Below, in pieces: positions 46,498-58,436 of a DNA stretch of 64,000 nt. The stretch is taken from assembly GCA_018340375.1 (NCBI GenBank), contig JAFFJZ010000002.1, positions 21,780,001 through 21,844,000 of the forward strand, written 5' to 3'. This DNA is from Gonatopus flavifemur. Lineage: Eukaryota > Arthropoda > Insecta > Hymenoptera > Dryinidae. The notes beneath the pieces are model-generated. The model made no database searches, was not told the origin of the DNA, and worked only from the letters and a program-made list of their open reading frames with translations. A program made the position numbers and the translations under genes. The stretch's first letter is position 1. The number at the start of each line of letters is the position of its first letter.

Positions 46498-46709
46498 CAC
46501 ATTGTGAAAAATCTCTTTTTGGATTTACAAACATTTCCTTTGGTGGATCCCTCAACAAAATTTGGAGGAAATAAAACATTTGTGTGTATTAACTTTTGAT
46601 ATTTCTGATTTTCTCCAAATTTTGTCGAGGAATCCACCAGGGAAAATGTTTGTGTAAAAAACTCCCAAATTGTTTTTTGTAAATCTACAAAGAAATTTTT
46701 CACAGTGTG
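46498..46709. repeat. 212-bp hairpin, CACATTGTGAAAAAT ends
   Basis: Left CACATTGTGAAAAATCTC, reversed right CACACTGTGAAAAATTTC; inner pair GGTGGATCCCTCAACAAAAT with its complement. Probable MITE without a clear target duplication. Confidence 0.6.
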
Positions 46710-46834
46710 AAAAATTTTCATTGTCTTGTAACTTCAATTGTATTTTATTCTGGTAGCCAAATGTCGTAGTTTTGTCAGAACCCAAGCAGAATCCAAACTT
46801 TGCTGAAGTTTGAATCATTTATTGAAATCAAATA

Positions 46835-47406
46835 CACTGTTTAAAAAATTTTTAAATTTATTGGAAAAATTTCGTGTGAAATTCGGTATTCCCATATTAA
46901 ATTTGATAAAGTTCTCAAATTTAATATAGATGTTGAAATTTTAGAATTTCTTATCAAAATATAAAAAATTAATTATTATATTTACAAATATTTTATTGAA
47001 ATTAGGAAGAAAATTCCTAAGGATTATATCATTAAAATTAATATCACATTATGAAGTTTCATAGATTGCGCACTGAACCCCAATTTTTTAGATTAAAAGA
47101 AAATTTTCTTTGCTCTCATTCTAATAAATCTTTCTTCCAATGGACGAAAATTCAGTTCATCAAACTAAAACCAAGAATTTCCAAATTGAGACAAAAATCT
47201 ATTCTTTCCTAAATTCGAAGAATATTATTTCAATTCAATGGTAAATTTTTCCACTCCAATGAATTATTTTTTCCATTGAAAACAAGATTTATCATAATGA
47301 GGGCGAAGAAATTTTCTTCGAATCTAAGAAATTGGGTCCTCAGTGTATTATGTAAAAAGTTTCATAATATGTTCATGAGATTTAAGGCAGATTTTCTTCC
47401 ACAGTG
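46835..47406. mobile_element. H-like CACTGT-ended element carrying family A copy 3, TA duplication
   Basis: Left CACTGTTTAAAAAATTTTTA, reversed right CACTGTGGAAGAAAATCTGC, TA on both sides. The interior includes TGAAATTAGGAAGAAAATTC, matching element H inverted. Family A copy 3 sits at 47071-47345. Confidence 0.6.
47071..47345. mobile_element. Family A MITE copy 3
   Basis: Left CACTGAACCCCAATTTTTTA, reversed right CACTGAGGACCCAATTTCTT; the inner CTTTGCTCTCATTCTAATAA matches the family. The flanks do not match each other. Confidence 0.8.
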
Positions 47407-47965
47407 TAACGCAATACTCAGCTGTCAAAGACCTAAAATCTCGCAGTATATTCTTTGATTGATGTTTTCAGTTGCAAAAAATCACAATGAATTGATTCGA
47501 GAAGATAAATACTGACGATTCATCAGATCCTGTCAGTTGGAATGGTCGTTTCGTTTCTATAAACGATTCAAACTTCAACAACATGAATTCAAGGGATTAA
47601 TTTCTAGTTGCAAATGCGCGGATTTGAGCTAATTGTTACGTTGTATACTAACGAATACTGAAAATCAGCTTAGTCACCCATTATTGTCTTCACTGAATTT
47701 TCAGCTCTTCCCACGCACATTGCAATTAAAAAAGGACAGAATTAATGACACATCTCCCACATAACAATTCATGTCTTAGGATATCTTTTAGACGATTTTA
47801 AGATGTCTTTAGTCTGCAACGTATTTAGATATTTTGTAGACGTTTAAAATATGTCTTACTTTCTTAAAAAACGTACTTTAGATCTCAAAAAAATATTCAA
47901 ACACGTCGACATAAATGAAATTCTCAAAAGGGTTTCTATAACGAAATGTTTTACGGAAATTCTTT
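47407..47965. other. Unannotated stretch with a repeat remnant
   Basis: 47455-47590 ends with GTTTCTATAAACGATTCAAA, the right arm of the family at 50160. No gene seen. Confidence 0.35.
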
Positions 47966-48233
47966 CCCAGACAGCACAAATGACCATTTTGAATTCACAA
48001 AACCTTCTGAAATCACTTCTTGAACAGTCCCCGGTATGACAGTAAAAATGAATTCAATATGAGCTCAATGAATTAAAAATGAATACATGTTGAATGCTTG
48101 AATAGTTCTTTATGAATTCTTTCTAAAGATTAAGTTATTCATCAAGAGTTCATTTCGAATTCAAACTATTCATAATTAATTCATGTTTACTGTCATAACG
48201 GGAACTCTTTGCGGGGACTTTTGTGCTGTATGA
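47966..48233. mobile_element. AA-like element with an inner hairpin
   Basis: Outer ends CCCAGACAGCACAAATG and the complement of ATACAGCACAAAAGTCC. Inner hairpin 48030-48202 has ends CCCGGTATGACAGTAAAAAT / reversed CCCGTTATGACAGTAAACAT. No clear target duplications. Confidence 0.55.
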
Positions 48234-50158
48234 TATAAAATTCTTTGTTTGTTCCATGAATTCATAGAGTAGTCAGAAATCAAACATTCGAGTACGATGC
48301 GCAAACGTCTCGTTACTTCCTCATTCACTTTTTGTTGGAGGTTCATCGAAATTGATACTCGTACCAACTCTAGAAATATTCGATATCGTTTGGATACTTT
48401 CTCTATTTTATGAAATATATATAAAGCCTTTGTTCAGTACAATAGAACAATACGTTTTCAACGTATTTAGATTCGTCTCTTTATGCTACTCGATAGGTTC
48501 ATTATTCTCCGAATAAATAATATCTTGAATACAAATACGATCCATATACGAGTTCTCTCTCTATTCATACGATATACACACGCGTTTATGAAAATAATAG
48601 ATTTCGTATCAAACATGAAACATAATACAACGTTTTCCCTAAAAGTATTTTAGATTCATATCGGGAATTTTTGCACGTGTTCGAATATGGATTTAACAGG
48701 ACCCGAGTATAACTCATTTTTCCCGAGCACAATTATCACGTTGGAGTATAAAAGGATCGATATCTATGAATCGTAGTGAAACAGATCAAGGATTTCAAGG
48801 TGCTGAGATTGGTTTGTAGCACGATACCGAATCTTTACAGTCATGCTTCCTCCACTCCCATTCGAATTGCCTAAAGATAACTTCGGGGTGCGTTCAAGGA
48901 GTGGTGTCATTAATTACGTAACCCGATTTTTCGGGTAAAAGAAAAATTTCGGTGCTGAATGTCCATGAAATTCCAGAATTCTCTGATATTCATGAAAGCT
49001 TCTGAATTTTATAGTTATCGCAAACTACTCGTCAATCGCTTTGCTTACAAACGAGAAAACTTTCTAAAATTTCTTCAACTTGAATTGAAGTTACTAAAAC
49101 TTTGTATCCATGAATTGTTTTTCATCGAAGAAACCTTACGAACCATCCAAGACTTTACAAACATATTTCATACCTACATGATACGTATTCGATGCTTGAG
49201 AGGTCATTGCGACCATCGTTCGTGTATCCACCGTTCAAGCTGAAGTTTTTATGGGGAGGTTCCATTGGCGACACTGGGTCTAAACGAGGGTTCTCGCATC
49301 ACGATCAGCAACCCCTACCGTGGGATTGCATACAGGGTGATGACCGCTACCTGAACAATGCATCGATATTGGCCTTCGCACTGCTATTTGCTAGTTTCTT
49401 TGTCCCTTGATGTGTTATCCGTTATAAGTATTCCAGTATATTCTCTACGTATTTAATAGCATAATGATAAGGGTATAACAATGAATGTGTTTTTTGAAAG
49501 CTTCAATTGAGTCACCTACATAAAAAAAAAACAACGACAAATTGTGTACCAAACACGAGAAACTAGAATTGAGCTTGAGTTCAAAAAAGTCTATTTTCAA
49601 GTAAAATGCATGTGACTGTTTTTGAGGGTAAGTGATTCGAATAACGTGCTATCGGTGTACACTGATCTTCACGTGTACGTGCATAAAACGTGCTGGATAT
49701 GTCATATCTCTACGGATGTAGAAATTTATTGATTAATACGTAGGTTTCTTGGTATTAAAGCTTCATTCGATTTCATTGAAAAGCTTGATTAATTTAGAAT
49801 AATATTTCAATGCGGGTATTGACGTATTTTTATATACAATCTGATGAATGCATGTGTATACATTGATTTATTCATTTGTTTCAATAACAAATGACAGGAT
49901 ATCCATGAAAATTCATAAACACACCTCAACTCCTCTTTGAAATCGACTATCGATTTTAATCAAATCTCATTGATGGCTTATAATTGGACTCCCATTAGAT
50001 TTGATCGTACTCCATGACAACCAATAGACAAGATTTCATGTATTAGATCTAGTACCAATAGTATTAGATTGGATGAGCAATTATGTCCGTCAGGGAATTA
50101 TGAACGGAATTTCATTCACTTTGAATGGGATTCATGAAGATTTGAGTAAAAATGTTTC
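48234..50158. other. Mostly unannotated; possible terminal exon at 49192-49410
   Basis: The plus-strand frame ending at 49410 finishes with a hydrophobic stretch, ASILAFALLFASFFVP, just before the stop. Charged DDRYLNN precedes it, the pattern of a GPI-anchor signal or C-terminal membrane segment. I do not recognise the family and see no strong acceptor. Otherwise no gene is seen. Confidence 0.25.
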
Positions 50159-50159
50159 T

Positions 50160-50368
50160 GCAGTTTGAATCGTTTATTGAATCAAATTAATCATCGGATG
50201 GCGGAATATTAAACTGTTAAGGATCCTAAATCTTATGATGCATTCATTGAACGATCTTTCAAGTTCCAAAGAGTTGAGATTAGAGGAGATAAATAACGAT
50301 GATTCGCCAGATTTTTTGGATTTGGATTTGAATTTTCGTTTCGTTTCTATAAACGTTTCAAACTTCAA
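50160..50368. repeat. MITE family FF copy 1, (GAAG)TTTGAATCGTTTATTGAA ends
   Basis: Left TGCAGTTTGAATCGTTTATT, reversed right TGAAGTTTGAAACGTTTATA. Fragments of the family are at 10985, 46805, 47565 and 53347; a second full copy is at 50788. Confidence 0.6.
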
Positions 50369-50460
50369 TAACATTGAGTAGACATGCTAACCTTCTAGAT
50401 TATCTTGTTATATCCAGTCAGGTTTTATCTAAGCTCCCATTTATGCAAAAAAAAAATGAA

Positions 50461-50660
50461 TCAGCTGTGGCAACTATTTATAAGCCACCACAGTAGAAAA
50501 TCGTAGCTGTAACAGCACAGATTTTGTGGTTGATATTTGGGTAACCAAAACCTTACCAATTTACCTCTAAAATTTTTGTTGTAGTAGCTAAAAAATAGCC
50601 CCCGCAAGCAATTTTTAGTCATCCAAATTAGAGCTAATTTGTTTTCCGTGTTCCACCCCT
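50461..50660. repeat. Dispersed repeat with CAGCTGTGGC / CGTAGCTGTAACAGCAC
   Basis: Shares AAATCGTAGCTGTAACAGCA and GGTTGATATTTGGGTAACCA-like blocks with 45455-45550 and, more weakly, 8805 and 57855. Limits uncertain. Confidence 0.4.
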
Positions 50661-50787
50661 TAGGAAAATTTTTTAGAAAATTTCCCCATTCTTCCCTCAA
50701 ACCATGGAGAATAATATGAAAATGAACAGAGAAAACGTAGAATTTTCTACGGGACCTGGTGAAAAATTTTCAACTGAACAGAAGGTC

Positions 50788-50969
50788 GCTGAAATTTGAA
50801 TCGTTTATTAAAATGAATCAGTAATGAATAAATAACGAAGCACTCAATTATCAGGACTTCAAATTTTGCAGAACTTCTTTTAAGCGATGTTTTCAGTTTC
50901 AAAAAGTTAATTTGGAAAGTTAAATAACGATCATTTATGAGATTTTGTTCAAACGATTCAAACTTCAGC
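50788..50969. repeat. MITE family FF copy 2
   Basis: Left GCTGAAATTTGAATCGTTTA, reversed right GCTGAAGTTTGAATCGTTTG. 182 bp, non-coding. Confidence 0.65.
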
Positions 50970-51236
50970 AGCATCTGAAAACCTGCCAACAATTCAATCA
51001 TATTGACGCTGTAAAAGAGGCACCCTTCATGAATTTCATCGTACTTTTGCATCGTCAATTCGCGATTGAATAAAGTAAACAATTTTTCGGCCAACATTGG
51101 AAACTTTCATGATGTTATTTAAAAGATGTCGAAATGGTCCCCGATGCGATTTCTGCTATCGGTTTTGATGTCTCCTCGAGACTTGTTAATGCTATCTAAA
51201 AGTTATTCGTAATATCCTTTGATGTCGTCAGTTTAT

Positions 51237-51541
51237 CAGTGCCGTATTTCTGCATAGGCTTTGTAGGCTCGGGTCTAGGGCTCTACGCTGATGGGGGCCC
51301 CCGACTCCTTGAACCAGAATTTTCTTTGAATTCTTTTTTAAGAAACGAATTTTTCATACCAAAAGAAGTAAAACATGAGCTATGGATATTCAAATTGCAC
51401 AGCCAAACGAACATATTCATGTATTCATAATTGATTAAAATTTCCAAACGAATATTACTATATATAAGTAAAAAAAATTCCCTTACATAGGCCCCCGAGC
51501 ATTCTGAGCCTAGGGCCCCTTAACTATGAAAGACGGCACTG
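51237..51541. mobile_element. hAT-type non-autonomous element BB2, exact 8-bp duplication
   Basis: Ends CAGTGCCGTATTTCTGC and reversed CAGTGCCGTCTTTCATAG. CAGTTTAT is duplicated exactly at 51229-51236 and 51542-51549. Inner mirrored GC-rich words GGGGGCCCCCGA and GGCCCCCGAGC. Related to BB1 (14924). Confidence 0.88.
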
Positions 51542-51574
51542 CAGTTTATCATTAACACTGCAAATTCAAACAGT

Positions 51575-51751
51575 GTTGTGATATTCATCGAGCTGGGAAA
51601 TCGCAGCTTGGTCACGTGACTACGTTTTGTACTGACACATGTGAGCGCTCTTATGGGTGAACCGCTCACCGACAAGAACACATACATGTGTTGGTGCAAA
51701 ACGTAGTCACGTGACCGAGTTGCGATTTCCCAGCTCGACGAATATCACAAC
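51575..51751. repeat. 177-bp hairpin MITE with GTTGTGATATTC ends
   Basis: Arms of about 75 bp pair almost perfectly: CATCGAGCTGGGAAATCGCA and GGTCACGTGACTACGTTTTG recur inverted. The loop holds GAGCGCTC and ACCGCTCACC. Target duplication unclear. Confidence 0.75.
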
Positions 51752-51924
51752 CAGAGTGACCAACTATGCATGATTTATGTGGATTTATGCACTTTTTCCG
51801 TTAGATCAACCGATCACAGTGTTTTATTAAAAAGAATAACCAATGAGAAAAGTTGAGAAATTTGAGAATTGGTCACCGTGATCACAACACTGAAATTCAA
51901 ATGTTGTATTTCAATACATTCAGA

Positions 51925-53642
51925 CCCATGCAGAAATTGACGAACGACCCAGTACTGAAATAACGTTATTTGCCAACTGCCAACTGTTGGCAAACAACGT
52001 TGGAATAAACCCGGAATGATAACGCTGATCAACACTGGTACGGCGTTGTTCAATCATCCGTCGGTTGAATATAATAATCTATGAGCCTGTGTGAAAATTG
52101 CAGTTCGGTTGACAGATGTGAGGTTAAATTTATGTGATCAAAAAATGGATGAATTATTTTTGTGAAATGTGTGGTGGTTATTTCTTGAATAATGTGTATC
52201 AAAAAATCTGTTAGCAAGTGCAAAATGAATTAGTAAATCATAGCTGTTGTAACATGTCAAAAAATCGTAATTTGTTGATGCAGTGAAAATGAATTTTCTT
52301 CAAATACTTACATCAGTACTTCTAGGCAAAAACTCTGAGATCATATTAATTTTGTGATAAATATGAGTCATGAAGAACTCATTTGATCAAAAATATGTCA
52401 AAAAAATGTTCAAAATGAATTGCAAAAAACTTGGATTATTCACTTGCAGCTCGACGGATGGTTTTACTTTTCAAATTGAAGAGTACTCTTCATGTTGAAA
52501 TTTTCAAATTTGAGGAAAAAGCCTTATTTTTTGAGTTGGATTCGTTGTTAGGGTGATGATAAACTTGTGGGAAGAGTTTGAAAGTTAGGTGGAATCTATA
52601 TTGATCAGGAAAGTCCAAATTGTGTGGTAAAAGTTAGAAAATCTGTCAACTTAGCTCACGGCACGTGGGTATTCTATCAGCTTTTCTTCACTAAACGAAA
52701 TCTAGGCAGGAGAAATGTATCAACATTTAGTAAAATCAAGTTGGTACAGAGTAAGAGAGGACAGATATATTCATTGAATTTTATTGGTTATTATAAAAAT
52801 GTTGATAAATACGTAAAGGCTATGTATGACTCAATTTATCGTCTCTCAATATTTTTGGTCAATGATTTTGTATTGTGTGCATTTTTGTATCTTTTCACTA
52901 GTAGGTTGAGGAAACATGTGTTTTGAACCTGTTTCATAAATATAATAACATTCATTTGTAGGAATATGCTACAACATTATTGGAACAAAAATATTAAAAG
53001 ACGACACATTGGATCTTCTATAGCCTTTCCTTATTTATCAACATTTTTATAATAACCAATAAAATTCAATGAATATATCTGTCCTCTCTTACTCTGTACC
53101 AACTTGATTTTACTAAATTTTGATACATTTCTCCTGCCTAGATTTCGTTTAGTGAAGAAAAACTGATAGAATACCCATGTGCCGTGAGCTGAGTTGACAG
53201 ATTTTCTAACTTTTGCCACACGATTTGGACTTTCCTGATCAATATAGATTCCACCCAACTTTCCAACTCTTCCTACAAGTTTATCATCACCCTAACAACA
53301 AATTCAACTCATCAATATCGAAAGTAAAAAATATAACACATCTGTTCGCATGTTGCTGAAGTTTGAATCGTTTCTTGAAACGAATGAATAATCCGAAAAC
53401 ATGTGAAGAAGTCAATTCGAGAACATGAATAATACCGTATTAAACCACACATAATGAACAACGTTGAACGAGTTTTAAATCAACGTTGGCAAATCAGCAT
53501 TGACTATCGGCGTTACAACAACATTGTACTGGTTGTTACTTCAACCACGTTACAACGTTGGCAACCAACCCTGGTAATCAGTGTTGTACCAGTACTGTTT
53601 CGATTGTTATGGTTGGTTGGAAGTCGGTATTTTCTGCATGGG
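51925..53642. mobile_element. 1.7-kb element W, CCCATGCAGAAA ends, GA duplication
   Basis: Left CCCATGCAGAAATTGACG, reversed right CCCATGCAGAAAATACCG, GA on both sides. The GC-richer ends contain CAACGTTGG and CCAGTACTG words, also typical of U1. The middle is AT-rich and contains the palindrome X. No transposase. Confidence 0.75.
52533..53310. repeat. Inverted repeat X: 279-bp arms, ~96% identical, 220-bp spacer
   Basis: Arms 52533-52811 and 53032-53310 have exactly equal length; I count about 11 substitutions and no gaps. Both arms read open in the same frame outward to inward (KVRKSVNLAHGTWVF / KVRKSVNSAHGTWVF), without resemblance to a known protein. Transcription would give a long double-stranded hairpin. 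It lies inside element W. Confidence 0.85.
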
Positions 53643-56396
53643 GAGTGTTCAAATCGTGTAGCCACTTTCAAAACACTCAAAAGTGTGTAAATATGTCAAT
53701 AACTCATTTTTATTAATTTGTATTGCTTGGTTACTATGGGAAATTAATTATTTTCGTTTTTAATGTTTCAGAAGGAATTCTCAAGGATGATTCCATCATG
53801 CGTTACACCAAAATGTAAATGGATGAGATGACCAAGAAGAAATTCATATAAATTTCCGGCGAATCCAGGAAGAAATATCTAAATCCAGATACAGAAAGAA
53901 GATATAAATTTGATTCGATTTCGAGTCGTTCCAAGAGCCAAATATGGCGCGGAGCGGCTGCAAAGTTGTAGAAAAATACGGGAGGACTTTCGGAAATTAT
54001 TATGGACAACGCAATGTCACTGTTCCTGTTTCTGACAACAAGTCGATTGTTGGTAACAAAAATAGTGACAATAACAGTGGTAATAGCAGTAGTAACAACG
54101 GTAATAGCTCTACTGGTGATTCAAAAAACGATAGTAATAGTGAACTCGATCAAGGTGAAGCATCTATTCACTAGAAGTCCAGCTGTTTTGAATAGTCGAC
54201 GTGGGAAGTTTGTAATTATTGTAAGTCATGCTTTTTGTTTGTTACATTTATGCACTTTCCTGGTAGAAAAACTGAACAATTATTGGCCAAAAACCAGTCA
54301 TTTTTTATGGGATTTGCTCAGAAATTGGCTGACGATTATAACTGTTTTTTGAAGGGTATTTAACAGACCAGTTCTTTTATGTACAAAGTACACCACTGGA
54401 TGTTTTGGTGGTGTTTCATCCAGTTTCAATAAGCAGATTATCGCTGACAATTGTCTAGCTCTTCTCGATAATCAATAGTCCATCGGGTTCTCGTAACCGC
54501 TATCTTTGGTCCAGTTTTTGCACTGGGACAATGACAAATGACAAATTCAGCAAGCGATTGCTGATCCAGCAATTCCGTTTTCCAAATCTTATCGTTCCTA
54601 GTCTATTAAAAAACTAAGAAGTCTCAGATTTTCATTTCGAATTGTTTCATTTTTCCCTGTGCATTGATAAAAATGCTAGACATTGATACAGTTGGCGTAT
54701 GAGCCAGACAAAATTCGATGAAACTTGTCAAATTTTGTTGAAAATCTTCTCTGCTTTTGTCAGGAATAAGACACAAACCAAACAAAATCCGAAAGAAAAT
54801 TTGTTGTCCAGTTTTATTTAAAATATTTTTAGCAAACTATGGACTGAAGACTGAATAGATTTTTTGAACCATACAAATCGATGATTTTTGTATTAGATTT
54901 AAACTTCGAACAATTATTAATGGATAGTTTTTTCTTCTAAACGAATCATTCTCACCAACTTTTCGCGAAACCTAAAGTTTTACGGAGAATTATTAAACTT
55001 TGATGCTTTTTGAATTAAAAATCATTGGATTTGAAAAATTTCTCTCTCAGCTAATTGCAATATTATTTATTAAAATCTCAACGTCTTGACTCAGAGGAGT
55101 TTCTATCTCTCCAAGAAACTTAAAATATTCAGCACTTATGTTTGCGCTCTAAAATGTATATATATGATAAGCCATCGTTTTAACATCATCTTCCGGATTT
55201 TGTAGTTCATTCTCAGGGATGTCGATACGAAAAACAATTAAGATAGCCAAGATGAAGGAAGAACTTATTTTAATAACCGATTGTAGGAATAGTTCTTCTA
55301 CCCTCAGCGTGTCAATTATTTTTCATACAATTTAAAGCTTTTTAACAAACTTGGACCGTTTTCTGCAACCTAGTAGCACAGAATATTTATAAATCGTTCT
55401 GAGAATGTTCATAGCATATTAAATATTTTATGCACATCCATCGAACACTCTCCGTATATTCGTGTTACTTGGAACAACTAAACAAAAATTGGAACATCTA
55501 AACCCTTATCTTGGCCCAGACCACCTCAAGGCAGGGTTTCAGATCCCAAGAATTTCATTTCTAGTAGAGAGTGGTATGAAAGTCAGATCATACTCAGGTC
55601 ATTTGTTAATTCTTGCCTAGGATGAGAAGATGTGTTTCAAGATAATAAAAAAACAACAAAAATACTCGTTCTTAATGACATTAATCAAGTTTTGGACTCA
55701 TTGCATGGGGAAATGCATTAGAAGAGTGTTTACAGGATTCCAAGTGAATGTTCGCAAATTTTTGAAAGAGAAAAAGAAAAACAAAGTTCACATGGAGAAA
55801 AAACCAACAATAATATTGCTGAATCGACAATAAAATATTGTTATATATCAACCCACAATAAAATCGTAAAAATATCGTTTGAGATTTTTGAATTGGCAGT
55901 TTTATTGTCAACAAGACAACTATGCGTTGTTAGGAAAACCAAAATTATTGTACACCCAACAATAAAATTTCAATAATTCACTTATTGCTAGTCTCAGTGC
56001 AAAGTTTCAGTGTCCCAAAAGTATACCAAAAAATGGATGTTTATTTTTGTGTTCATGTTGCTTGTTAATAATGCACATGTTTTGGAATATAGAAATTCAA
56101 AACATACCCTGCTAAAAATATTATAGTGTCAACGATACCACCAAGCGTCATAAAACTTGAATGCAAATGTAAACCGAGAAGAGATTTGTGCATTTTGAAG
56201 TATAAAATCACCCTCCCTTTCGCGAACGTACATCATATTTTATTAAGGAGGAGAATTTTCAAGAAAGAACCTTTTCCAAGAAATTTTGAGCGAGGAAAAT
56301 GTATATTCCAGAATTCTGTCAAACTTACTATTTGTCATATTAAACCATCAGATATGAATATTGAATATCATTGATCAATTTATTTCATTTTTACAG
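53643..56396. other. Unannotated 2.7-kb stretch
   Basis: At 53790-53875 a THAP-like start (PSCVTPKCK, later KFPANPG) is broken by stops. 54060-54150 is an AAC/AGT-rich low-complexity run. No intact gene. Confidence 0.3.
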
Positions 56397-56515
56397 CAAC
56401 CGAGCGAACGTGGTCGAGATTTCAGACGATGGGGTCCTGCTATTTTTCTCAATTACGAGCGATGCTCGTTAGGAATTTACTCCTGAAGAAACGTGATACA
56501 AGGAAGACCATTGCT
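56397..56515 (+). CDS. Candidate exon of an ABCA-type ABC transporter (N-terminal region), partial gene
   Basis: Acceptor TTTCATTTTTACAG and donor GCT|GTAAGT enclose 119 nt. Read with two leading bases it is open and ends in phase 0. The exon contains MGSCYFSQLRAMLVRNLLLK, then KRDTRKTIA. ABCA proteins start this way: a cytosolic QLRxLLxKNxLLKKR-type segment right before the first membrane helix (next residues usually E-xxLP). ABCA transporters move lipids across membranes. The ATG at 56432 may be the true start, with the upstream TERTWSRFQT either 5' UTR or an N-terminal extension. No following exon was found before 62.8 kb, so the downstream intron is long, or the gene is broken, or the resemblance is a chance one. 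Family assignment is from memory. Confidence 0.5.
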
Positions 56516-58436
56516 GTAAGTTGAAAACCTACAGATCCCTGCATTTGTTCGATTTAAATGTTTTAAATCTCACACGTAGAGTGTTGGATTTGAAATTTCT
56601 CAATCAAATTTCTCGTTGAACGAACACACAAGGTTGATTTGAATGATCGAAGTTGAATCGAGTGATGAGTGTAAACTACTCTTAATGCATTGAATATTAT
56701 AAATGAATTGTGTACCTAGATGAAGGGATGAATGAATGAAGAATTCATAATTGGGCTATTCCATGTACCGCATTCGATGATACTCAGCGTTAAACGTATA
56801 GAGCGAAGAAAGACGCATCGCAATTCTATGTAAATCTATACTTCGATACATGTTATAAAATTGATATAGTTTTGCCAAGTAGGACAGCGATCGAAGCGAG
56901 CTCTTCTCGATATTGTTTTTATGCCGATTCCATAATCTGTGGAGTATCATTATTCATACCGTCGAAATATAGTCCATGAATTTCAGAAATATGTATCGTA
57001 GATATATCTGTATACAGACGCGTCATGCATTTATATGCGTACTTGAAAGTTCAGGGTGAGATCTCATACGGATCATCCTACAAGACAAACGTGGGATAAG
57101 AGAAAAATCTCTACAAGAGATTTCGTATACTGGATTCCAAATATTTCATGCCGGTGTATTTATGTGTACTAATGCAGTTGTTGGTCCTTGGGCCAAGTCC
57201 AAAAATCTTGCATTCCACGTATCCAAAGGTCTGTTTAAATCATCTGGTCTTCTTCTCTCACGCTGAGTAATCAGGGAAATGATTTCGGAGTTCTGAGTTG
57301 AGAACAAGGAGTCAGACTTTGTACATACCTTGATTTCAGTACAGTACATTTATTCTGGAACATCTTCCAAAGAGAGAGAGGGGAGATTCATGAGAATCGT
57401 TCTATATCGAAAAGTGCTGATAAATTTATTCTTCCAAAGCCGTTAGCAGTTGAATAACATACTGATCGCAGATAGGGTGATTTCGAATGCGGTTTCAAAT
57501 CCAGAACATGTATTAGAATCATTCTATTCAAAGATACCCTTTCATTCTGCAATGAAGTCTTCATCGTTCGCGTAATCTGTACGATGAAAAATTCAGTGTA
57601 TAATGCCAGCAGGAACTGATCGATCATCGTATGGAGCTCTGTACTCACGTAGATGAGATTTTCCCCTATCGGAGAGGATTTTATTTTTCTGTACCATTGA
57701 AATATGGATACAAACACTGTTGTTCCTGAATGCTTGCACAGAGGGGAATAATTAAGCAGTGATGGCGGAATTTAATTTTGCTATTCAACTTTCGCTGAGA
57801 TGAAGAATTTTTTTTAGTTCGACACATCATTTGATACTTTCAGCTATGAATTTAGCTGTGGCTGCGAATTATTTGCGAAGATAACTAAGTTTTGAATTCA
57901 TATGTATAGAATAGCAGGCGAATTTGAATGGTCGGATCCTTTTGTATATAAAAAATATATAATTTTAATAGATCTTGATAAAAATTCGATATTTTTTTTA
58001 AATAAAATAGGGTCGATCTGTTTCAAAGATCTCCATCACTAGTCGAATCGGATAATCAGTTCTGCACGTGACCTTTCGCTTTTGTTTAGTGCACCTGGAA
58101 GTAGGCAACCAACGCTAATCGTGTCTTAGGGTTCATGCGAATCAAAAAAATTTGTAATGGGAACATTGTTGTAGATATACAACGACATCGTGAATACAGC
58201 ATTATAAATTGTTTGTTTTGCTTAATTTCATGTCAATTTATGGGATCGATTGACTGATGTATGATAAATTCATGGAATATGAGGATAAACATCTGTGAAT
58301 AAATCTGATTAAATCCAATTGTATTTGGTACAGTTTTCTAGTTAAAATCAAATTACACAACTGTAATTGCATTTGAGTCTCAAGAAGAAACCAATTGGAT
58401 CTTGTCAAATCTCATTGAAAACTGGAAAACTATCTT
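56516..58436. other. Unannotated stretch
   Basis: Minus-strand frames at 56756-56950, 57146-57349 and 57388-57717 look somewhat protein-like but share no frame and show no recognised family. No gene called. Confidence 0.3.

Noticed and set aside
46172..46579. 135-codon minus-strand frame
   Set aside because: Covers element AA copy 2 and part of the next hairpin; a repeat read-through.
52624..53258. Opposed ~75-100 codon frames as two related genes
   Set aside because: They are the two arms of one inverted repeat; no start context, domain or splice support.
57146..57717. Protein-like minus-strand frames (e.g. RPDDLNRPLDTWNARFLDLA)
   Set aside because: Frames do not join, no splice pairs give a longer reading frame, and no family is recognised.
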